DNA of 64,000 nt from positions 186,001 to 250,000 of the forward strand of contig NZ_BAABHA010000001.1 in assembly GCF_039541855.1 (NCBI RefSeq), written 5' to 3'. The stretch is from Solirubrum koreensis. GTDB lineage: Bacteria > Bacteroidota > Bacteroidia > Cytophagales > Hymenobacteraceae. Positions 15,570 through 24,736 of this stretch are shown in pieces. A program made the translations under genes and the position numbers. The notes below the pieces were generated by a model. It was not told where the DNA came from, searched no databases, and saw only the letters and a list, made by a program, of their open reading frames with translations. Position 1 is the first letter of the stretch, and the number at the start of each line of letters is the position of its first letter.

Positions 15570-17489
15570 CTAATTAGCCGGCTGCAGGTGCTTGTTCAGA
15601 AAGCTGAGGGTGGTTTCGTAGGCCTTCATTTCGTTGGCGCGTTTGGCAAAGCCGTGGCCCTCGTCGGGAAACACCACGTACTCCACGGAGCCGCCCTTCT
15701 TCTTGATGGCCGCCACCATGTCGTCGGATTCTGGTTTGATAACGCGTGGGTCGTTTTCGCCTTGAATTACCAGCAGCGGCCGCTCAATTTTATCGGCGTG
15801 GAAGAGGGGAGAGGTAGCTTTCAGGCGCTCCATTTCGGTGGTTGGGTCGCCAATTTCCTCGTACAATGCCTTACGCATCGATTCCCAGTAAGGAGGGATG
15901 CTCTGCAGCGTGCGTACCCAGTTGCTTACCCCAAAAATATCGACGCCGGCCGCAAAGCGCTTCGGCGTGAAGGCCAGCGCGGCCAGCGTCATGTAGCCGC
16001 CGTACGAACCACCCATAATGGCTACCCGCGAGGTGTCCACGTAGCCCAAGGAAGCGAGGTACTTCTTGGCGGCAATACAATCCCAGAGCGGTTCGCGGCC
16101 GTGCTTTCGGTCATCGGCGGCGTAAAAAGCCTTGCCGTAGCCCGAGGAGCCCCGGTTGTTCACGCGCAGCACCACGTAGCCGTTGTTCACCAAATACTGG
16201 CTCAGGGCCGAGTAGTTAGGGGTAGACTGGCCACCGGGGCCGCCGTGTACTTCCACCACGGCCGGTAGTTTCACGCCACCGGGTTTAGCCCACTGCGGCG
16301 CGTAAAGCAAGGCCGGAATGGCCATACCGTCGAAGGACTGGTACCGAATGGTGCGGGTGTCAACGAGGTCGGCGGGGTTAATGGCGGGGTTCAGGCAGTT
16401 GGTCAGCCGCTTGGTGGCCTTGTTGTTGAAGTCGTACACGTACAGGTCGGAGGGGCTTCGGTCGCCGTTCACGAAGTAGGCCATGCGGCGGTCGGAAGGC
16501 GAGAAGGTAAGGCCGGTAATAACGCCGGCAGGCGGCGCGGGCAACTCCACGAGCTTGTTGGTGGCCGCATCGTAGAGGCGCATGGTGGTGCGGCCGTCCT
16601 CGTTAATTCCCGTTACGCGGTACTTGCCGGTGCGCGAAAAATACGTGTACACCACGTCCCAATTGGCCTTTTCCACCGTTTCGCGCTTGCCCGTGTTCAG
16701 GTCGTAGCGCACCACGTAGCTGAAATCGGAGCCGTCGTCGGTGGTGGCGTAGAGGTAGCGCGACTTGGGGTCGAAATCCATGGGCGTGTTGGCCATGTTG
16801 CCCTGGTGCGCCGTGAGCGGCTTGGTTTCCTTGGTATCGGTGCGGTAGAGGTAAACGTCGGAATCGAGCGTGGTATTGGTTTTCTGCAAGACCACATAAC
16901 GCTCGTCGTCGGACGCCACCACCGGGTCGAGGCCCTGGGTGTTTTGGTAGATGAGCGTGCGTTGCAGCGAAGGCACATCGTAGCGGTAGAGGTCCATGAA
17001 TTTGGGGTCCCGCTCGTTGGTGAGTACGTAAAAAGCCTTACCGTCGCGGCGCCAGCGGCCAAAATCGGCCCGCAGCTTGTCACCGGGCGTTAAGTCGCGT
17101 TCCTGGCCGTTGGCTTCGCGCACGTACAGGTGGTAGTTCTCGTTGCCGCCCTGGTCGTGCCGGTACACTATGCGGCCGTCGGGCAGCCAGGCGGCAGGGT
17201 AGATGCTTTCGGTGGTCGAGGTGGTAACGGCCGTGGGTTTACCGCCCTTCACCGGCACGGTGTACAGGTTGTAAATGCCGGTTTGGTTAGAGCTGAACAG
17301 GACTTGCTGCTCGTCGGGCGAAAACGCGCGGCCGTTGAGCTTGGTGGTATTCATGAATTGCTCAATGGTGTAGCGGCGCGTCATCTTCTGGTCGGGGCCG
17401 GGTTTGTTGGCTTGCGCCTGCGCCACAGCAGGCAGCAACACAGTCAGCAGTAACAGCAGATGAAGCAGGCGAGGGGAGAGGCTTTTCAT
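15570..17489 (-). CDS. S9 family serine peptidase (prolyl oligopeptidase / acylaminoacyl-peptidase type)
   Basis: 639 residues with a signal peptide (LHLLLLLTVLLPAVAQAQA), so probably periplasmic. Residues 40-370 form a TolB/WD40-like propeller (repeated SPDEQQVLFSSN and LPDGRIVYRHD-like strands). The C-terminal alpha/beta-hydrolase domain has GGSYGGYM with the nucleophile near S495, the acid in ENDPRV near 580 and the histidine in EGHGF near 612. It releases short N-terminal peptides or dipeptides in known relatives. It converges with the acetyltransferase gene 32 bp away and stands alone. Confidence 0.92.
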   Translation of the reverse strand: MKSLSPRLLHLLLLLTVLLPAVAQAQANKPGPDQKMTRRYTIEQFMNTTKLNGRAFSPDEQQVLFSSNQTGIYNLYTVPVKGGKPTAVTTSTTESIYPAAWLPDGRIVYRHDQGGNENYHLYVREANGQERDLTPGDKLRADFGRWRRDGKAFYVLTNERDPKFMDLYRYDVPSLQRTLIYQNTQGLDPVVASDDERYVVLQKTNTTLDSDVYLYRTDTKETKPLTAHQGNMANTPMDFDPKSRYLYATTDDGSDFSYVVRYDLNTGKRETVEKANWDVVYTYFSRTGKYRVTGINEDGRTTMRLYDAATNKLVELPAPPAGVITGLTFSPSDRRMAYFVNGDRSPSDLYVYDFNNKATKRLTNCLNPAINPADLVDTRTIRYQSFDGMAIPALLYAPQWAKPGGVKLPAVVEVHGGPGGQSTPNYSALSQYLVNNGYVVLRVNNRGSSGYGKAFYAADDRKHGREPLWDCIAAKKYLASLGYVDTSRVAIMGGSYGGYMTLAALAFTPKRFAAGVDIFGVSNWVRTLQSIPPYWESMRKALYEEIGDPTTEMERLKATSPLFHADKIERPLLVIQGENDPRVIKPESDDMVAAIKKKGGSVEYVVFPDEGHGFAKRANEMKAYETTLSFLNKHLQPAN

Positions 17490-17806
17490 ACTGGCGTTTT
17501 TCGGTTGAGGAAAAGAGCAGAAAGCGGGAGTTTCGCTTAGACAAACCCAGGCAAAATGGAGTAAGCTGCGTTTTGTACGGCGCTAAAACAAGGCAGCCGC
17601 CAATCAGCACCCAAGCCAAAAGGCAGGTGGCCTGTCTTGGTTAAATATAGTAATTAGGTGTAATAATTATACATGAGCAAGGGCTTTTATTCCCTGCGTC
17701 TCAACGACTTCAGTTGAGGAAAAGCTCGACCGAAAAAGCTGCCCATTTCTGCGTTTCTTTGCGCAAGCCGGCGGAGTATCCGGCGCTTTCTTGCTTTCCT
17801 TTCTTC
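17490..17806. other. Divergent intergenic region
   Basis: About 317 bp between the S9 peptidase and the OmpH-like gene. It holds an AT-rich stretch at roughly 17640-17680 that may contain promoters for one or both genes, but no perfect TAnnTTTG box at a convincing place. No RNA gene recognised. Confidence 0.4.
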
Positions 17807-18505
17807 ATGAAGAACCCGCTTCAACTGGCCATTAACGCCATTTTGCTGATTGCCGTAGCCGTGCTGTTTTACCTGCACTTTGCGCAGAAGCCCGCCGTTA
17901 CCACGCAGCCCGTAGCCGCTGCTACCGCCGAAAAGACGGCCGACGAGCCCGCCGATTCTGCCGCTACCACCCCCGGGCCCAGCACCGCCGTGGTTACCGC
18001 CGAGGCCGACAAGCCGTTGCCGGCGGCCGCCACCAACAACATCCGCAAGGTGGCCTACGTGGAGTCGAGCAAGCTGCTGGAAGGCTACCGGGCCATGCAG
18101 AGTGCCCGCAAGGAGTATGAGCGCAAAGCCACGCAGTGGCAGAAACAGCACGAAACCAACGTGCGCGCCTTCCAGGCCGCCGTGCAGAACTACCAGAAAA
18201 CCGGCGCCGGCCTAACCGAGGAGCAGCGCGCCGCCACCGAGCAGCGCCTGCAGGCCCAGGAGCAGCAAGTGGCCCAAAAGCAGCAGCAATTGCAGCAGCA
18301 AGCTCAGCAGGAAGAAGGCCGCATGACCGAGCAGGTGCTGGGCCGCGTGAACAAGCTGTTGGAAACCTACGGCAAGGAAAACGACTACGACTTGATTCTG
18401 ATTGCCGGCAGCGGCACCATTGCCTACGGCCGCAAAGGTCTCGACATTACCGAGCCCATTCTCAAGCGCCTGAACGCCGAGTACGCCGCCAAGGGCAAGA
18501 AGTAA
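17807..18505 (+). CDS. OmpH/Skp-like protein
   Basis: 232 residues. An uncleaved-looking N-terminal helix (LQLAINAILLIAVAVLFYLHF), an Ala/Thr/Pro-rich linker, then KVAYVESSKLLEGYRAM, which is the start of the OmpH/Skp domain. A long coiled coil rich in Gln and Glu follows (about residues 100-180) and the C-terminal YDLILIAGSG is also typical. Skp-like chaperones carry unfolded outer-membrane proteins across the periplasm. Here the membrane anchor and long linker depart from E. coli Skp. The ATG at 17807 is chosen because it begins at the membrane helix. Confidence 0.82.
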   Translation: MKNPLQLAINAILLIAVAVLFYLHFAQKPAVTTQPVAAATAEKTADEPADSAATTPGPSTAVVTAEADKPLPAAATNNIRKVAYVESSKLLEGYRAMQSARKEYERKATQWQKQHETNVRAFQAAVQNYQKTGAGLTEEQRAATEQRLQAQEQQVAQKQQQLQQQAQQEEGRMTEQVLGRVNKLLETYGKENDYDLILIAGSGTIAYGRKGLDITEPILKRLNAEYAAKGKK

Positions 18506-18528
18506 ACCTCCTCACTGAACGTTACGAG

Positions 18529-18567
18529 TACCCCGCCAGCAGCTTACAGCCGGCGGGGTATTTTTTT
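18529..18567 (+). terminator. Rho-independent terminator
   Basis: Stem CCCCGCC / GGCGGGG (18531-18537 with 18552-18558), 14-nt loop, then TA and seven T. It closes the OmpH-like gene. Confidence 0.82.
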
Positions 18568-18643
18568 GCCCGTTTGCAACCCGGCGCTAAACCAACGGCC
18601 TCTACGCGGTGGGCCCGCGTGCCTTGCTAACATCATTGTGCGG

Positions 18644-18675
18644 TTGCCCGGGCGGGTTTGCCGCAGCTAGCTTTG
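18644..18675 (+). promoter_or_regulatory. Bacteroidota-type promoter for the TonB receptor gene
   Basis: TTG at 18644-18646, 21 bp, then TAGCTTTG at 18668-18675: a good match to the TTG / TAnnTTTG promoter. It ends 23 bp before the ATG, giving a short leader. Confidence 0.6.
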
Positions 18676-18698
18676 TTTTTCCTCCCCCACCCATTTTT

Positions 18699-21122
18699 AT
18701 GAAGCTACTTCTTCGCTCGGGCGTTACCGCTGGTGCGTTTATCTGTTTATCGGGAGTCGCGGTGCAGGCCCAGCAGGCTCCGGCGTCGGTGGGCCGGGTT
18801 ACCTTCAGCGGCTACGTGCGCGACGCCGCCACCGGCGAAAACCTCATTGGCGTGGCCGTGGTGCATCCGGGCACGGGCAACGGCACCTCCACCAATACCT
18901 ACGGCTTTTATTCGCTCACCCTGCCCGCTACCGGCGACACCACCCGCCTGCTGGCCTCCTACCTGGGCTATCAGCGGCAACTGATGCCGGTACGCCTCGA
19001 CAAAAGCCAGTCGTTGAACATCCGGCTGACCTCGGCCATGAGTGAGCTGGACGCCGTGGAAATTGTGGGCACCAAGCAGGAAAAGTTGGCCGAAACCACC
19101 CGCATGAGCACGGTAACCATTCCGCTGAACCAGATTAAGGCCGTGCCGGCGTTGTTTGGGGAGCGAGACGTGCTAAAAGTACTGCAGCTGCTGCCCGGCG
19201 TGCAAAGCGGCGGCGAAGGCCAGACCGGCCTGTACGTGCGCGGCGGCTCACCCGACCAAAACCTGATCCTGCTCGACGGCACGCCGGTGTACAACGCTTC
19301 GCACTTGTTCGGCTTCTTCTCGGTGTTTAATGCCGACGCGCTGAACAACGTGGAACTGATTAAAGGCGGCTTCCCGGCCCGCTACGGCGGCCGCCTGTCC
19401 TCGGTGCTCGACATCACCATGAAGGAAGGCAACATGCGAGAGTTTCACGGCGAAGGCGGCGTGGGCCTCATTGCCTCGCGCCTCACGCTGGAAGGCCCTA
19501 TTAAGAAAGACACGTCTTCCTTCATCATCTCGGCCCGGCGTACTTACATCGACGTTCTGGCCCGGCCGCTTGTTAACTGGGCCTTGGCCGCGGAAGGTAT
19601 TCCGCGCGACGAGCGGCCCACCGTGGGCTACTTCTTCCACGATGTTAACGCCAAGGTAAACTGGAAACTCAGCCAGCGCGACCGGCTGTACCTAAGCGCC
19701 TACACCGGCCGCGACAAGTTTTACGCCCGCTCCAAGGACTCCGGCGACGACGGCGAGTACAACCGCCTGAAGTCAGGCCTGGGCTGGGGCAACCTCACGG
19801 CAGCCCTGCGCTGGAACCGCATCATCAACGACCAGCTGTTTGCCAACACCCACCTCACGTTCAGTCGCTATCAGTTTGACGTGGGCATTGAGGAAGAAAA
19901 CCGCTACCGCAATAACGGCGAGCTGAAAACCGACAAGTTCGCCCTGCGCTACCTTTCGAACATCCGCGACTTCAGCCTGAAAACTGATTTCGACTACCTG
20001 CCCCTGCCCGACCACTACGTGCGCTTCGGCGGGCAGTACATTTTCCACCACTTCCGGCCGGGCGCCGTGCAGCTGAAAAGCTCCGACCCCGATGCCAACC
20101 TCGACCAGTTCAACACGTCCAGCCGCACGCTGGGCCACGAGGTGGGCGTGTACGCCGAAGACGATTACAAAGTAACCGAGCGGCTGAAGATTAACGCCGG
20201 CCTGCGCCTGAACGGGTTTGCCGTCGATAACAAGTTCTTTCCATCGGTAGAACCGCGCCTGGCGGCCCGCTTTCTGCTCACCGAAGACTGGGCCTTGAAG
20301 GGCGCTTACGCCCGTACTTCTCAGTTTATTCACCTGCTCACCAACAGCGGCATTGGCTTGCCCACCGATTTGTGGGTGCCCGCCACGGCCAAAATTAAAC
20401 CCCAAAAAGCCCAGCAAATCAGCCTGGGCGCGGCCCGCAACCTGCGCTTTAAAGACGAAGATTACGAGCTGAGCCTGGAAACCTACTACAAACCCATGCT
20501 GGGCCTCATCGAATACCGCGAGGGTGCCAACTTCTTGGGCACCACCGATAATAACTGGCAGGATAAAGTAACAAGCGGCAAAGGCTGGGCCTACGGTGCC
20601 GAGGTGTTCGTGCAGAAGAAAACCGGCCGCACCACCGGCTGGATCGGTTATACCCTGTCGTGGAGCAAGCGCCGGTTTGAGGAGCTGAACCAAGGCGAAA
20701 TATTCCCCTTTAAGTACGACCGCCGCCACGATGCCAAGCTGGTGCTCATTCACCAATTCAAGGAAAACCTGCGCCTCTCGGGCACTTGGGTCTACGGCAC
20801 CGGCAACGCCGTTACGCTCTCGCGCGGCCGTTTTGTGCTGGGCGACTACACCCAGTACGACGACTACGGCCCGCGCAACTCTTACCGCATGCGCGCTTAC
20901 CACCGCATGGACCTCGACCTGAGCTACACCAAAAAGAAAAAGTGGGGCGAAATCGTGAACAGCTTCAGCCTTTACAACGCGTACAGCCGCCAAAATCCCT
21001 ACTACCTGTACTTCAGCCGCGGCTACACCGATAGCAACGGCAACGTACAGGAAAAGCCTAGTTACAAGCAAATCAGCCTGTTTCCCGTGCTGCCTTCGTT
21101 CAGCAAAAGCTTTAAGTTTTAA
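18699..21122 (+). CDS. TonB-dependent receptor with N-terminal carboxypeptidase-like regulatory domain
   Basis: 807 residues, outer membrane. Signal peptide (SGVTAGAFICLSGVAVQAQQ), a carboxypeptidase-regulatory-like domain at about 32-110 (FSGYVRDAATGENLIGVAVV), the plug with VRGGSPDQNLILLDGTPVYN, then a 22-strand-type barrel with alternating aromatic residues. It imports an unknown substrate using TonB energy. The DUF4249 lipoprotein follows 45 bp later, a common pairing in Cytophagales. It is not a SusC type, as no SusD gene follows. An open frame upstream is ignored because the ATG at 18699 begins the signal peptide. Confidence 0.93.
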   Translation: MKLLLRSGVTAGAFICLSGVAVQAQQAPASVGRVTFSGYVRDAATGENLIGVAVVHPGTGNGTSTNTYGFYSLTLPATGDTTRLLASYLGYQRQLMPVRLDKSQSLNIRLTSAMSELDAVEIVGTKQEKLAETTRMSTVTIPLNQIKAVPALFGERDVLKVLQLLPGVQSGGEGQTGLYVRGGSPDQNLILLDGTPVYNASHLFGFFSVFNADALNNVELIKGGFPARYGGRLSSVLDITMKEGNMREFHGEGGVGLIASRLTLEGPIKKDTSSFIISARRTYIDVLARPLVNWALAAEGIPRDERPTVGYFFHDVNAKVNWKLSQRDRLYLSAYTGRDKFYARSKDSGDDGEYNRLKSGLGWGNLTAALRWNRIINDQLFANTHLTFSRYQFDVGIEEENRYRNNGELKTDKFALRYLSNIRDFSLKTDFDYLPLPDHYVRFGGQYIFHHFRPGAVQLKSSDPDANLDQFNTSSRTLGHEVGVYAEDDYKVTERLKINAGLRLNGFAVDNKFFPSVEPRLAARFLLTEDWALKGAYARTSQFIHLLTNSGIGLPTDLWVPATAKIKPQKAQQISLGAARNLRFKDEDYELSLETYYKPMLGLIEYREGANFLGTTDNNWQDKVTSGKGWAYGAEVFVQKKTGRTTGWIGYTLSWSKRRFEELNQGEIFPFKYDRRHDAKLVLIHQFKENLRLSGTWVYGTGNAVTLSRGRFVLGDYTQYDDYGPRNSYRMRAYHRMDLDLSYTKKKKWGEIVNSFSLYNAYSRQNPYYLYFSRGYTDSNGNVQEKPSYKQISLFPVLPSFSKSFKF

Positions 21123-21167
21123 CGCTGCCGATGTATGCTGATGCCCATTAGTACAACCTCCCTCGCC

Positions 21168-22145
21168 ATGCGTAATTCCTGTTTCACCCGCTCCCGCCTG
21201 CCATTGGTAGCCTTGGCCAGTACCAGCCTGCTGCTTGCCGGCTGCGAAACGAGCATCGACGTGCCCGAGCCCGAGCACACCCCGCGCATCGCCACTTCGT
21301 ACGTGCTGGATGCCGGACCCGCTAACGATTCCCTGGGCCGCCAGCTGTTCAGCGACCGGCAGCCCTTTGTGAGCGTAAGCCAGCGCCTGTTCGACTCGCG
21401 GGAGCTGAAGGGTCGTAACGATGCCACCATTGAAGTGCGCGACGAGGCCGGCACGGTGGTGCAGCGCTACCGCTCCGCGCGGCCCCAAAGCGGCGGCACG
21501 TTCGGGACCGACGGCTATTACCAGCCACGGCTGAGCTACCAATTTCAGCCCGGCAGCACCTACCAGCTGCGGGTGGCCGTGCCCGGAATAGAACCCGCCG
21601 AAAGCCAGCTGACCATGCCCACCCAAGTGCCCGTGGCCACAGCCAGCTTCACCCAGCTTTCAAGCCCCGACCCCTACGGCGGCCGGAAAGGACGCCTGTC
21701 GGTTTCCTTCGACGACCCCGCCGGCAGCACCGACTATTACCTGGTGTACGCCCGTTTGCTTGATGCGCAAGGGCGGTTTCTCACCTGGGCCTTCGCCGAC
21801 GACGAGGGCGACGGAACGGTTAGCATTTCCGCCTTTAAGCTGTCGGTGCCGGGCGGCTACGGCACCTACCCGTTCTCCGATAGGGGCTACGAAGGCCGGC
21901 GCCTCACCCTTACCAACACCGTGCAGTACTACGGCGACGGCGGCACGGGCCGGGGCCCCCGCTACATCGAAGTAGTGGTGTCGCACGTTACCCGCGACCT
22001 GTACCTGTTCTACAACAGCCGCCGCGTTTACCAGGATAACGACGGCAACCCGTTCTCGGAGCCTACCCCGCTGCACTCCAACATCAAGCCTGGCTTCGGC
22101 ATTTTCGGAGGTGCAACCGATGCCGTAACGCGCATTCCGCTGTAG
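21168..22145 (+). CDS. DUF4249 family lipoprotein
   Basis: 325 residues with a lipoprotein signal (LPLVALASTSLLLAGCETS). The body is beta-rich (VPEPEHTPRIATSYVLD, YQLRVAVPGIEPAESQLTMP, DDPAGSTDYYLVYARL), as in DUF4249 proteins that accompany TonB receptors. It probably sits on the outer membrane and assists the receptor at 18699-21122; that role is inferred from the pairing. An in-frame ATG at 21135 is possible, but the start at 21168 gives a cleaner signal. A strong terminator follows. Confidence 0.82.
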   Translation: MRNSCFTRSRLPLVALASTSLLLAGCETSIDVPEPEHTPRIATSYVLDAGPANDSLGRQLFSDRQPFVSVSQRLFDSRELKGRNDATIEVRDEAGTVVQRYRSARPQSGGTFGTDGYYQPRLSYQFQPGSTYQLRVAVPGIEPAESQLTMPTQVPVATASFTQLSSPDPYGGRKGRLSVSFDDPAGSTDYYLVYARLLDAQGRFLTWAFADDEGDGTVSISAFKLSVPGGYGTYPFSDRGYEGRRLTLTNTVQYYGDGGTGRGPRYIEVVVSHVTRDLYLFYNSRRVYQDNDGNPFSEPTPLHSNIKPGFGIFGGATDAVTRIPL

Positions 22146-22205
22146 CAGCGCGAGGTGGTCGGGCCGCAAGCGCAGCTGCACTTCGCACCGAAGGTCAATA
22201 CAAAA

Positions 22206-22235
22206 AAGGCCCGGCAGCATTTGCTGCCGGGCCTT
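22206..22235. terminator. Bidirectional terminator between convergent genes
   Basis: A 14-bp perfect stem (22206-22219 with 22222-22235) and 2-nt loop with an A-run before it. It serves the minus-strand T9SS gene best, and the DUF4249 gene weakly since only two T follow on the plus strand. Confidence 0.7.
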
Positions 22236-22258
22236 GCCGTTTCCTATAACGAACAGGT

Positions 22259-23594
22259 TTACTGCTTTACAATGCGCTTGGCAATGGTACCCTCGGCAGC
22301 GTGCAGGCGTACGGTGTACATACCAGCAGGCAGCGCAGCCAGGTTCAGCTCCTGCTTAATGCTGCCTTGTTGCACGCGCAGCGCCAGCGTTTCCACCACC
22401 TGGCCTACGGTGTTTAGCACCTCGGCTTTCACGATGCCCTGCTCGCGCAGGCCGTCCACGGTAAAGGTGGCGGTGCGCAGGGTGGGGTTGGGGTAAATCG
22501 AAGCGGCTGCTTCTAGGCCCGTAGCGCGGCGGATGCCCAGCGTTACAAAGTTACTGTAGCTAAACACGGTATTGTTATCGTAGCGGCTCGTGGCGGGGTT
22601 GTAATCCTGCGATACTTTGCGGCGTACCTGGTTGCCGGCGGTATAAGAAAGCAAGTTGCGGCGTGCGTAGTCGATGGCCCAGGTGTTGTTAGCCCACTGC
22701 TCGCCCGTGTACTGGAGTTCGTTGCCGAAATTATCATTGGAGTACGTGAAGCGGTAGTCGTTAACCCAAGTGCCGGGAGAAGCCTGGCGCTGGGTAATTT
22801 CCAGGTAGCTGCCATTAGGCTGGTGCGTAACCGTAATTCGGAATTCTTCGCCCCAAGTATTGGACGTAGGATTCCATTCCTGGTCCTCGTAGGAAGAGGG
22901 GAGCATAGCGGCCCAGTCGTGCCAGGTAATGTTCCGGATGCGGTATTCGGGAACGTAGCTGCCGTTGCCCCAGGATTCACCAAGAAATTCGGTCCATTGG
23001 TTGCTGGCGTTAACCGTGTACGTCTGGCGGGTGTCGGGTAGCCAGGTATTGGTAATGGAGTCCCACGATTCGTTTACCCGAAGAAGAATGGTGCCGGCCG
23101 CGTTGTAGGTGTGCGTGGACCGAAACCCTTGGTTCATTACCCAACTGTTGCCTTGCCACAGGTAGTAGAAATCTGAGCTGCGGCTCCCCTGGGCGTCATA
23201 CGTATATGCGGTGCGCCGGGAGTTAACGAAGGCTGAGCCAGTCCAGCTCTGAGCAATTTCCTCGGTAACCTGCCCCTGCGCGTTATAGCGCGAAAACCTC
23301 GTTGGTAGCAGAGTCCGATGAGATTATCTGCGAAGGTTTGCCTTGGGCATTATACGTGGTGGTCGTAACCAAGCCACTAGCCCAGCGGTTGATTTGGGTG
23401 TCCCAGGTATGGTATACAGTGCGGCCGGGTACCGTTACTGCACCAAGTACGCCGCGGGCCGCCGCGCTAGCAGTAGGTTTCGCCTCTTTTGCTAAAAGGC
23501 CCTTTGCAAGTCGCTGATGCTGACCTTGCGCAAAGCTGCCAAAGGTCACTGTGAGCAGGGCAGCGGTAAAGGCACTGTGTAGAAAGTGTTTCAT
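22259..23594 (-). pseudogene. T9SS-secreted protein with an internal frameshift
   Basis: The first part (23594 down to 23283) has a signal peptide (HSAFTAALLTVTFGSFAQG) and stops after 103 residues. In the next frame the protein continues without a break: RYNAQGQVTEEIAQSWTG, tyrosine-rich repeats (TYDAQG, TYNAAG, TYTVNASNQW) similar to RHS/YD-like repeats, and a full T9SS type A domain (SIYPNPTLRTATFTVDG, then LPAGMYTVRLHAAEG) ending at 22259. The shift lies in a run of four A at 23293-23296 (plus strand); three would restore the frame. The intact protein would be about 445 residues. Function unknown; it would be exported across the outer membrane. Confidence 0.8.
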
Positions 23595-23853
23595 GTGAAA
23601 ATGAGGTGTGAAGAGGGCAAAAAATCAGTAAGCTTACCAGAATCCTGGGCCGGTATCCAGGATGCGTAAGTGTGCTCTGTCAGGTAGTGTAATCAACTGA
23701 GATTATGATTTCTACTAAGAATGACTGGTTAACCCAATTGAAATCCGATGAAGGATCTATAGGAAGCAAAACACAGCTTAGAAAGCCGTAAAAAGTACCG
23801 GACCCAACTCCGCACATTACCAAGCAAAGTTGGTTGAGTAAAAAGGCGCGAAC

Positions 23854-23877
23854 AATACCCGTTTGCGGGTATTTTTT
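23854..23877 (+). terminator. Orphan plus-strand terminator
   Basis: Stem AATACCCG / CGGGTATT with loop TTTG, followed by four more T. It points to a plus-strand transcript, yet no plus-strand gene lies between 22145 and here. Confidence 0.65.
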
Positions 23878-23931
23878 GAAGACGAGGGGCGCAATGACTG
23901 AGATATTGTGAACGAAAGGTAAACGCATAAA

Positions 23932-23962
23932 AAAACGGCTCCGGAATTAACCGGAGCCGTTT
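23932..23962 (-). terminator. Rho-independent terminator (minus strand)
   Basis: An 11-bp perfect stem AACGGCTCCGG / CCGGAGCCGTT with a 6-nt loop; on the minus strand it ends in a T-run. It closes the small barrel-like gene whose stop is at 23984. Confidence 0.82.
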
Positions 23963-23983
23963 TCAGCAGGTAGGTAAAGCAGC

Positions 23984-24580
23984 TTAAAACGCGAAGCGCA
24001 GGCTTACGGCCGCATCGTTGTAGAAGCCGGTGTAGCCGTTAAACACGTCGAAGAAAGGCTTGTAATCGACGCCGATTACGAAGGGCAGGTCTTCGATCTT
24101 GTACTCCAGGCCCAAAATCAGGTCAGCGCCGAAGGCAACGTAGGTCTGGTCATCGAAGCGGTAATCGCGCACCAGGTACACGTCGCCCTTGCGGCCCTTG
24201 TAGTAATAGCGGCTGTCGGCGAAGTAGTAGCGGCCCTGGTAAGAGCCGGCGTGGAAGCCCGCGCCGTAGTAGAACTGCAGGCCTTTAAAGTCGGAAATGC
24301 TTTTGTGTTTCTCGCCCAATATGGTGAGCCGCGCCCCACGGGCTTTGTATTCGGTGGTGAGCAGGGCTTCCAACGCCACCCCGTTTTTGCTGCCGAGGAA
24401 GTGCTTAATGGTTAAGCCCGAAGAGTACCCGCCGCCGCGCAGGCCAATGCCGGTTTGGTAGCCGGAGCTTCCGCTGCCCCCGCCCGAGCTTTTGCTGCTC
24501 TTCTTGGTTTGCGCGGTAACCGTGCTCGTGGCAGAAGCAAATGCCGCAAGCAAAAGTAAAATCAGTACGTGTTTTTTCAT
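23984..24580 (-). CDS. Small predicted outer-membrane beta-barrel protein
   Basis: 198 residues. Signal peptide (VLILLLLAAFASATSTVTAQ), a Ser/Gly/Lys-rich linker (TKKSSKSSGGGSGSSG), then alternating strands such as TGIGLRGGGYSSGLTIKHFL, LQFYYGAGFHAGSY and GLEYKIEDLPFVIGVDYKPF, ending in phenylalanine (SLRFAF) as barrel proteins do. Likely an eight-strand barrel of unknown function. An ATG at 24592 is possible; 24580 begins the signal peptide. A -7 box lies upstream. Confidence 0.75.
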   Translation of the reverse strand: MKKHVLILLLLAAFASATSTVTAQTKKSSKSSGGGSGSSGYQTGIGLRGGGYSSGLTIKHFLGSKNGVALEALLTTEYKARGARLTILGEKHKSISDFKGLQFYYGAGFHAGSYQGRYYFADSRYYYKGRKGDVYLVRDYRFDDQTYVAFGADLILGLEYKIEDLPFVIGVDYKPFFDVFNGYTGFYNDAAVSLRFAF

Positions 24581-24632
24581 GGTAAAAGTCAATAATGGCC
24601 TTGGGTGAATGGCCTATTCAGCTTTGGAAAGC

Positions 24633-24640
24633 CAAATATA
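24633..24640 (-). promoter_or_regulatory. Candidate -7 promoter element (TATATTTG, minus strand)
   Basis: Read on the minus strand, TATATTTG matches TAnnTTTG, 52 bp upstream of the barrel-like gene. No -33 TTG at the usual spacing. Confidence 0.4.
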
Positions 24641-24736
24641 CGGCAAAGGATGCAATTTTAGGTAATCTAGTGCGGCCGGAAGCCGTTAGCTTGCCATTGA
24701 CTATTTGCCGAATAGCGCTGCCCCAATTTCAGGGCA

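Larger units (their letters stand above)
23595..23983. other. AT-richer intergenic region with two hairpins
   Basis: About 390 bp, visibly AT-richer than the surroundings. It contains a plus-strand terminator at 23854-23877 and a minus-strand one at 23932-23962. An 82-residue minus-strand frame (23928-23680) is open but has no recognisable feature. No tRNA or known RNA seen. Confidence 0.45.

Noticed and set aside
19773..21626. 617-residue antisense ORF
   Set aside because: It lies antisense to the TonB receptor and the DUF4249 gene, both with clear families; it arises from the high GC content.
23680..23928. 82-residue minus-strand ORF
   Set aside because: No motif, atypical composition, and a plus-strand terminator hairpin lies inside it. 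Kept only as a note in the intergenic entry.
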